This document shows positions 59,016-64,000 of a stretch of DNA of 64,000 nucleotides, piece after piece. The first letter of the stretch is position 1; every line of letters begins with the position of its first letter. The notes under the pieces are model-generated. The model was not told where the DNA came from, ran no database searches, and worked only from the letters and a program-made list of their open reading frames with translations. The stretch is from NCBI GenBank assembly GCA_018712435.1, contig DVGZ01000041.1, forward strand, positions 1 through 64,000, given 5' to 3'. The position numbers and the translations under genes were made by a program. Origin of the DNA: Candidatus Caccousia avicola. Lineage in GTDB: Bacteria > Bacillota > Clostridia > Oscillospirales > Acutalibacteraceae.

Positions 59016-60301
59016 TCAAAATTGTGACGGAGGGCGGCGCGTCCGCCAGAGAATATGTCAAGCTGTTGAAGGAGAGAAACCGTGAGGCGGGCCTTAAAGT
59101 GGAGAACGCTGTCGCGGAAATTCTGGACACGGTCCGCCGGGACGGAGATTCCGCTGTGCGGATGTACGCCGACCGCTTTGACGGCGGCGCGCCGGAGAGT
59201 TTGGAGCTGCCGCGCGATCAGGTGGAAGCTTTGGCGGAAAAAGCGGATCCGCTGTTTGTGGAGTCGCTCAAAAAGGCGGCGGCCAATATCCGCGACTTCC
59301 ACGAGCGGCAGAAGCAGCAGAGCTGGCTCACGACGCGGGAGGACGGCGTTCTCATGGGACAGCGGATTCGCGGTCTGTCGCGCGTCGGTCTGTATGTGCC
59401 GGGCGGTACGGCGGCGTATCCATCGTCCGTGCTGATGAACGCGATCCCGGCGAAAATTGCCGGTGTGGGCGAGCTGATCATGGCAACTCCCGTGAAGGGC
59501 GGCAAGGCGAACCCCGACATTATGGCGGCGGCTCTTGTGGCGGGCGTTGATCGTGTGCTTCAGGTGGGCGGCGCGCATGCCGTCGCGGCGCTGGCCTACG
59601 GAACGGAAAGCATTCCGAAGGTGGATAAGATTGTCGGCCCCGGCAATATCTACGTTGCCACAGCCAAAAAGCAGCTTTACGGCACGGTTGACATTGACAT
59701 GGTGGCCGGGCCGAGTGAAATTCTCGTTCTGGCCGATGAAACGGCGAACCCGCGCTATCTGGCCGCCGACCTCATGAGCCAGGCGGAGCATGATCCGATG
59801 GCTTCCGCCATTCTTCTGACCACGTCCGAAGCCATTGCCCGCGAGACAGCGGCGGAGCTGGAACGCCAGGTGCAGACGCTTTCCAGAAAGGATATCATTC
59901 TGGAATCTCTGTCCAACTTCGGGGCCATTCTGGTCTGCTCCACCATGGAGGAAGCCGTCGGCTTTGCCAACGAGCTGGCGCCCGAGCATCTGGAAGTCTG
60001 CGTGCGCGATCCGATGGAATACATCGGCCGTCTTGATAACGCCGGTTCGGTGTTCCTTGGGAACTACTCGCCGGAACCGCTCGGCGATTATTTCGCGGGG
60101 CCGAACCATGTGCTCCCCACCAGCGGGACGGCACGCTTCTTCTCGCCGCTCTCCGTGGACAGCTTCGTGAAGAAGTCGAGCTTTATCTATTACACGCGCA
60201 GCGCCCTGCTGCCGCAGGCGGACGATATCATCCGTCTGGCGCAGGCCGAAGGGCTGACGGCGCATGCAAATTCCATCCAGGTGCGGAAGGAGGAGCCGTG
60301 A
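59012..60301 (+). CDS. hisD: Histidinol dehydrogenase
   Basis: 429-aa Zn enzyme oxidising histidinol to histidine, last two steps. Blocks: GLYVPGGTAAYPSSVLMNAIPA, GPGNIYVATAKK, DMVAGPSEILVLAD, SQAEHDP, and C-terminal NHVLPTSGTARFFSPL. GTG start at 59012 overlaps hisG's stop; GGAGGG upstream. Confidence 0.97.
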   Translation: MIKIVTEGGASAREYVKLLKERNREAGLKVENAVAEILDTVRRDGDSAVRMYADRFDGGAPESLELPRDQVEALAEKADPLFVESLKKAAANIRDFHERQKQQSWLTTREDGVLMGQRIRGLSRVGLYVPGGTAAYPSSVLMNAIPAKIAGVGELIMATPVKGGKANPDIMAAALVAGVDRVLQVGGAHAVAALAYGTESIPKVDKIVGPGNIYVATAKKQLYGTVDIDMVAGPSEILVLADETANPRYLAADLMSQAEHDPMASAILLTTSEAIARETAAELERQVQTLSRKDIILESLSNFGAILVCSTMEEAVGFANELAPEHLEVCVRDPMEYIGRLDNAGSVFLGNYSPEPLGDYFAGPNHVLPTSGTARFFSPLSVDSFVKKSSFIYYTRSALLPQADDIIRLAQAEGLTAHANSIQVRKEEP

Positions 60302-60305
60302 TTCC

Positions 60306-61370
60306 ATGTATGAGCTGAACGAAAAAATCCGGGATCTCGTTCCGTATGAGCCGATCGCGGGCGAATACCCCGTGCGCTTGGACGCAAACGAGTCGTTTCT
60401 TCCGCTTCCGGAGGAGGTTCGCGATCGGATTGCCAAAGCCGCCGCACAGACAGCCTTCAACCGGTATCCGGATCCGCTTTCCCGCGAGGTGACGGAAGCC
60501 TTCGCCGCTTATTACGGCATTTCTCCGGAGCTTGTCACAGCCGGAAACGGTTCGGACGAATTGATCTCCATCCTTTGCAGCGCCTTCCTGATGAAAGGGG
60601 AGGCGATGATGGTGATCCTGCCGGATTTCTCCATGTACCAGTTTTACGCGTCCATCTCGGAAGGGCGCGTCGTGACCTGCGGCAAGCGCGAGGATTTGAC
60701 GATTGATGTGGACGCGGTCATTGAGAAGGCGAAGGCGGAAAATGTCCGCATGATCGTCTTTTCCAATCCCTGCAACCCGACGTCTCTCGGCCTTGCGCGG
60801 GAGGAGGTCCGCCGCCTGATTCGCTCCGTGGATTCTCTTGTGGTGCTCGATGAAGCATACATGGATTTCTGGGATCAGAGTCTTCTGAACGAGGTGGAGG
60901 AATACGACAATCTCGTGATTTTGCGCACCTGCTCCAAGGCCATCGGCATGGCGGCCCTGCGCCTGGGCTTTGCGGTGGCTTCTCCCCGTCTGACGCGGGT
61001 GCTCCGGGCGGTGAAGTCTCCGTATAATGTGAATTCGCTTTCTCAGGCGGTGGGAACGCTCGTTTTGGGAGAGCGCGAATGGGAGCAGCAGGCGCGCGCA
61101 CAGATCGTGGAATCCCGCCAATCGCTGCAAAAGGCCCTTATGCGTATGCAGGAGGAGCATCCCGGCGCGTTCTCGCTGTATGAGAGCTGCACCAATTTTG
61201 TTTTTCTGAAAACCGATCGCGCCGAGTCTCTTTTTCAGGGACTTCTCCAGCGCGGTATTGCCATCCGTCATATGGGGGGCTATCTGCGCGTGACGGCGGG
61301 GAATGAGGAGGAGAACGCGGCGTTTTTGCGGGCATTCGGTGAACTGATAGCAGAGGAGGAAACAAAGTGA
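60306..61370 (+). CDS. hisC: Histidinol-phosphate aminotransferase
   Basis: 354-aa PLP enzyme. LDANES, NRYPDP, SNPCNPTSLG, VLDEAYMDF and the PLP lysine in RTCSKAIGMAALRLGF are all present. ATG 60306 follows AAGGAGG at the hisD end; the earlier frame lies in hisD. Its GTG-started neighbour hisB overlaps by 4 bp. Confidence 0.96.
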   Translation: MYELNEKIRDLVPYEPIAGEYPVRLDANESFLPLPEEVRDRIAKAAAQTAFNRYPDPLSREVTEAFAAYYGISPELVTAGNGSDELISILCSAFLMKGEAMMVILPDFSMYQFYASISEGRVVTCGKREDLTIDVDAVIEKAKAENVRMIVFSNPCNPTSLGLAREEVRRLIRSVDSLVVLDEAYMDFWDQSLLNEVEEYDNLVILRTCSKAIGMAALRLGFAVASPRLTRVLRAVKSPYNVNSLSQAVGTLVLGEREWEQQARAQIVESRQSLQKALMRMQEEHPGAFSLYESCTNFVFLKTDRAESLFQGLLQRGIAIRHMGGYLRVTAGNEEENAAFLRAFGELIAEEETK

Positions 61371-61939
61371 GACAAGCAGCGGCGGAGAGAACCACAAAGG
61401 AGACGGACGTTTCCGTTCAGCTTTGTCTCGATGGGGGAGACGTTTCCATTTCCACCGGGATTGGCTTTTTCGACCACATGTTGAACGCCTTTGCGGTACA
61501 TGGAGGTTTCGGCCTGACGGTTCGCGTGAAAGGGGATTTGGAGGTGGACGGCCACCATACGGTGGAGGATACCGGCATCGTGCTGGGGCAGGCTCTGGCA
61601 AAGGCCCTCGGCGATAAGTCCGGTATCGCCCGTTTCGGCAGCTTTTTTATTCCCATGGACGAAAGCTTGTCGTTTGCGGCGGTGGATGTCAGCGGCCGTC
61701 CGTTCCTGCGGTTTCAGGCGGAATTTTCGCAGGAGCGCTGCGGCGAATATGACGCCTGTTTGACAGAAGAATTTTTCCGCGCGTTTGCGATGAATGCCGG
61801 AATCACGCTTCATCTGCGGTTGGAATATGGAGCAAACGCCCATCATGAGATCGAAGCGATGTTCAAAGCGGCGGCGCATGCGCTTCGCCTTGCGGTTTCT
61901 GAAAAGAAAGGCTTGCTTTCTACAAAAGGTGTATTATAA
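61367..61939 (+). CDS. hisB: Imidazoleglycerol-phosphate dehydratase
   Basis: 190-aa dehydratase only; no fused histidinol-phosphatase domain. Metal-binding GIGFFDHML and DGHHTVEDTGI plus their C-terminal repeat ANAHHEIEAMFKA. Normal length. GTG start overlaps hisC. After its TAA the canonical hisH position is empty. Its final codons hold a -10 box for the next transcript. Confidence 0.96.
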   Translation: MRQAAAERTTKETDVSVQLCLDGGDVSISTGIGFFDHMLNAFAVHGGFGLTVRVKGDLEVDGHHTVEDTGIVLGQALAKALGDKSGIARFGSFFIPMDESLSFAAVDVSGRPFLRFQAEFSQERCGEYDACLTEEFFRAFAMNAGITLHLRLEYGANAHHEIEAMFKAAAHALRLAVSEKKGLLSTKGVL

Positions 61940-61940
61940 T
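61913..61940 (+). promoter_or_regulatory. Internal promoter for hisA-I-E
   Basis: TTGCTT (61913-61918), 16-bp spacer, TATAAT (61935-61940) across the hisB stop codon. The ~145-bp leader after it has a small GAGAAG / CTTCTC hairpin with a TTTATTT tail (62041-62064). Confidence 0.6.
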
Positions 61941-62086
61941 AGAGATAGATTCTGATGATTTATTGCTGTATTTTTGGAAACACGCCATAAAAAACGAGGC
62001 TTTTTTCCGTGTAATGCGGCACTGTTTCATAGATACACCGGAGAAGGAAAGCTTCTCTTTATTTAGAAAGGCGAGGGTGAATCGTT

Positions 62087-62812
62087 TTGATAGTAATTCC
62101 TGCGATTGATATTATGAATGGCTGCTGCGTGCGTCTCGTGCGCGGCGATTACGGCACAGCGTATAAGGTGGCCAGAGACGCGGTCAATACCGCGCAGGAG
62201 TTTGAAAAGGCAGGCGCACAGTGGCTCCATATCGTGGATCTCAACGGTGCGATTGCGACAGAGCCGGTCAACACGGATCTGATTTTGAAAATCATTGCGG
62301 GCTGCGGTCTGAAAATTGAAATTGGCGGCGGCATCCGGCGGATGGAAACCATTGATTTCTATTTTGATAAGGGCGTTTCCCGCGTGATTCTCGGTTCGGC
62401 GGCGATCAACAATCCCAAGCTGGTCGAGGAAGCCGTGAAAAAATACGGGGATAAGATTGCGGTCGGCATTGACGCCAACGAAGGAATGGTCGCTGCGGAG
62501 GGATGGACGGAAACCTCCTCCATCAACTATCTGGAGCTTGGAAAGCGCATGGACGCGATCGGTGTGCAGTATATTATCTTCACCGACATTTCGCGCGACG
62601 GCACGCTGTCCGGGCCGAACTTTGCGCAGCTGGATCTGTTGAACCGCGCCGTTTCGTGCAATGTTATTGCGAGCGGCGGCGTGAGCAGTCTCAAAGATAT
62701 TGTCACGCTGGCGGATCTCAAGCTGTACGGCGCGATCTGCGGCAAGGCCATTTATTCCGGAGATCTCAGTCTGCGTCAGGCGATCGCCTTGTGCCGGACA
62801 GGAAAGGTGTAA
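62087..62812 (+). CDS. hisA: Phosphoribosylformimino-AICAR-phosphate isomerase
   Basis: 241-aa (beta/alpha)8 ProFAR isomerase. [18 protein letters not shown] with the catalytic Asp (residue 8), [18 protein letters not shown], and [13 protein letters not shown] with the second Asp. The PAIDI start and IGGGIR favour HisA over HisF. TTG 62087 follows GCGAGGGTG. Acts just before IGP synthase, whose genes are missing here. Confidence 0.95.
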   Translation: MIVIPAIDIMNGCCVRLVRGDYGTAYKVARDAVNTAQEFEKAGAQWLHIVDLNGAIATEPVNTDLILKIIAGCGLKIEIGGGIRRMETIDFYFDKGVSRVILGSAAINNPKLVEEAVKKYGDKIAVGIDANEGMVAAEGWTETSSINYLELGKRMDAIGVQYIIFTDISRDGTLSGPNFAQLDLLNRAVSCNVIASGGVSSLKDIVTLADLKLYGAICGKAIYSGDLSLRQAIALCRTGKV

Positions 62813-62816
62813 ACCC

Positions 62817-63164
62817 ATGACACAGAGCGATTTTTCTTTTCTTGAAGATTATTTTCAAAAATCGGAGCTGCTTCCCGCCATCGTCCAGGAGGATGGGACG
62901 GGAGAAGTTCTCATGCTTGCTTATATGAATCGCGAATCCTTCCGTAAAACGCTGGAAACGGGCTATACCTGGTTTTTCAGCCGCTCGCGGCAGGAGCTTT
63001 GGAACAAAGGCGCAACCTCCGGCCATCTGCAAAAGGTGGTTTCCATTCACGGGGACTGTGACTGCGATACGCTGCTTGTACGGGTGGTGCAGACGGGCCC
63101 GGCCTGTCATACCGGGAGTCACAGCTGCTTTTTCCGACAGATTGTTCCCTCGGAGCCGTCGTAA
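62817..63164 (+). CDS. hisI: Phosphoribosyl-AMP cyclohydrolase
   Basis: 115-aa Zn/Mg cyclohydrolase. [30 protein letters not shown] and GPACHTG carry the metal cysteines. ATG 62817 starts four bases after hisA; no hisF between as is usual. Not fused to HisE. Confidence 0.95.
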   Translation: MTQSDFSFLEDYFQKSELLPAIVQEDGTGEVLMLAYMNRESFRKTLETGYTWFFSRSRQELWNKGATSGHLQKVVSIHGDCDCDTLLVRVVQTGPACHTGSHSCFFRQIVPSEPS

Positions 63165-63235
63165 CCGGCGGGGGAGATCGGTTTGCGCTTTCTCGCCCTG
63201 GACAGGGATTTGTCAGAAAGGAACAAGAGGAAATC

Positions 63236-63562
63236 ATGAACGACGCATTGAAGCATTTGTATGATACCATCCTTTCCAGAAAAGGGGAACAGCGGGAGGG
63301 ATCCTATACCTGTTATCTGTTTGAAAAGGGAACGGATAAGATCCTGAAAAAGTGCGGAGAGGAGTGCAGTGAAGTGATCATCGCCGCGAAAAACGGCGAC
63401 AATCATGAGACTGTGCTGGAAATTTCCGACTTGCTGTATCATTTGATGGTGCTGATGGTCAATGAAGGAATTTCACTGGATGATGTGGAGCAGGAGCTGG
63501 AGAAACGGAGTGAAAAAACCGGCAATCTCAAGCAGTTCCATCAGGTAGACAAAAATACATGA
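63236..63562 (+). CDS. hisE: Phosphoribosyl-ATP pyrophosphatase
   Basis: 108-aa MazG-like helical pyrophosphatase, second step of the pathway. [12 protein letters not shown] and [12 protein letters not shown] hold the Glu/Asp metal ligands. Separated from hisI by 71 bp; GGAACAAGAGG site before ATG 63236. Followed by a strong terminator. Confidence 0.95.
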   Translation: MNDALKHLYDTILSRKGEQREGSYTCYLFEKGTDKILKKCGEECSEVIIAAKNGDNHETVLEISDLLYHLMVLMVNEGISLDDVEQELEKRSEKTGNLKQFHQVDKNT

Positions 63563-63575
63563 ACGGATGCATATG

Positions 63576-63610
63576 AAAAATCGCCGGGAAATCCTCCCGG
63601 CGATTTTTTC
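63576..63610 (+). terminator. Terminator of the histidine operon
   Basis: AAAAATCGCCGGGA / TCCCGGCGATTTTTT, reading as a good terminator in both directions; it also lies at the 3' end of the minus-strand RluA gene. Confidence 0.9.
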
Positions 63611-63634
63611 CGTGCGAAACAAGGGCAGCGCTGT

Positions 63635-64000
63635 TTATTTCCATTGCTCAAATTCTTTTAAGAACCATACGTCGCCCGCCGTAAATTCGCGGCCGTTGAG
63701 ATAGTCGAGAATTCCGCCGGGCGTGGTGAAGGCAAACCGTAATTTGTAGGAGCAGAGCGCCTGATAGCGAAACCCCGTTTCGCGGTTTAATGCGTTGGTG
63801 CCGTATTTCCCGTCTCCGGCCAGCGGATGCCCGATGGAAGCCAAGTGTGCGCGGATCTGATGGGTGCGCCCGGTGAGCAGTTCCACTTCAAGCAGGCTGA
63901 ATTTCTGCTTTTCCTGCAACACACGATAGCGCGTTTTGATGCTTTTTGAGTCGGCGGAGGGCTTTCGGGAGATGTACACGCGGTTCTGGCTCTCGTTTTT
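63635..64000 (-). CDS. RluA-family RNA pseudouridine synthase, partial
   Basis: C-terminal ~122 residues of an RluA-type pseudouridine synthase; the N-terminal part and catalytic Asp lie beyond the window. The family block VELLTGRTHQIRAHLASIGHPLAGD is diagnostic. The frame stays open to the window edge (the GTG at 63979 is probably internal). Target RNA cannot be assigned. Confidence 0.92.
   Translation of the reverse strand, partial: KNESQNRVYISRKPSADSKSIKTRYRVLQEKQKFSLLEVELLTGRTHQIRAHLASIGHPLAGDGKYGTNALNRETGFRYQALCSYKLRFAFTTPGGILDYLNGREFTAGDVWFLKEFEQWK

Noticed and set aside
61367..61939. HisB as a bifunctional dehydratase/phosphatase supplying the missing phosphatase
   Set aside because: 190 aa covers only the dehydratase domain.
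62087..62812. HisA gene as a hidden HisF
   Set aside because: The PAIDI start, IGGGIRR and SRDGT pattern fit HisA; HisF normally begins with a RIIPCLDV-type block.

Overview
The window looks like a chromosome segment of a Gram-positive anaerobe of class Clostridia, most likely Oscillospirales/Ruminococcaceae-like and probably spore-forming. Supporting signs are Gram-positive PolC, RNase M5, an alaS T-box leader, consensus sigma-A promoters with AAGGAGG ribosome sites, [FeFe]-hydrogenases of the kind known from Ruminococcus, flavin-dependent ThyX, and a skin-like serine-recombinase element. No tRNA, rRNA, CRISPR array or phage block was seen. Most genes are on the + strand and tightly packed.

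Layout. 1-3.7 kb: end of an MFS transporter, a Sel1-repeat remnant, an SH3-like membrane protein and an M42 aminopeptidase. 3.7-6.8 kb: copper operon (CopA with an in-frame C-terminal CopZ, then CsoR) behind a consensus promoter and a CsoR-type operator. 6.8-11.7 kb: redox operon behind a Rex-like operator: thioredoxin-like ferredoxin, PAS-bearing sensory [FeFe]-hydrogenase, PP2C/SpoIIE phosphatase, monomeric [FeFe]-hydrogenase. 11.8-14.1 kb: GNAT protein and a lactonase-type beta-propeller. 14.2-17.7 kb (minus): surface O-acylation cluster (DUF4358 lipoprotein, MBOAT, DHHW protein).

17.9-20.7 kb is the most striking region. A conserved Cys-rich gene is split by a 1,908-bp element carrying a large serine recombinase (minus strand, sigma-E-like promoter) and a 55-aa ORF that stops inside the right attachment site. 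The element is flanked by the 8-bp repeat TGCAGTGA. Joining at the repeat restores one 285-aa frame, as expected for a developmentally excised skin-type element.

20.7-35 kb: a second low-complexity lipoprotein, an alkylation/AP-site repair operon (unknown-ogt-nfo), thyX-tmk, DUF2156 and GNAT proteins, DJ-1, 5-FTHF cyclo-ligase, mltG, a U32 peptidase, a class B PBP, and T-box-controlled alaS. 35-44 kb: HIT protein, phosphoribosyltransferase, comEC, holA, rnmV; minus-strand PNPOx-like, LMW-PTPase and a Cys-rich membrane protein; a frameshifted tspO; azlCD. 43.7-57 kb: feoAB fusion, then pyrH-frr-uppS-cdsA-dxr-rseP-ispG (pyrimidine, translation, lipid and isoprenoid genes) and polC. 57-63.6 kb: hisZGDCB and hisAIE, with hisH and hisF absent. 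The right edge holds a partial RluA-type pseudouridine synthase.
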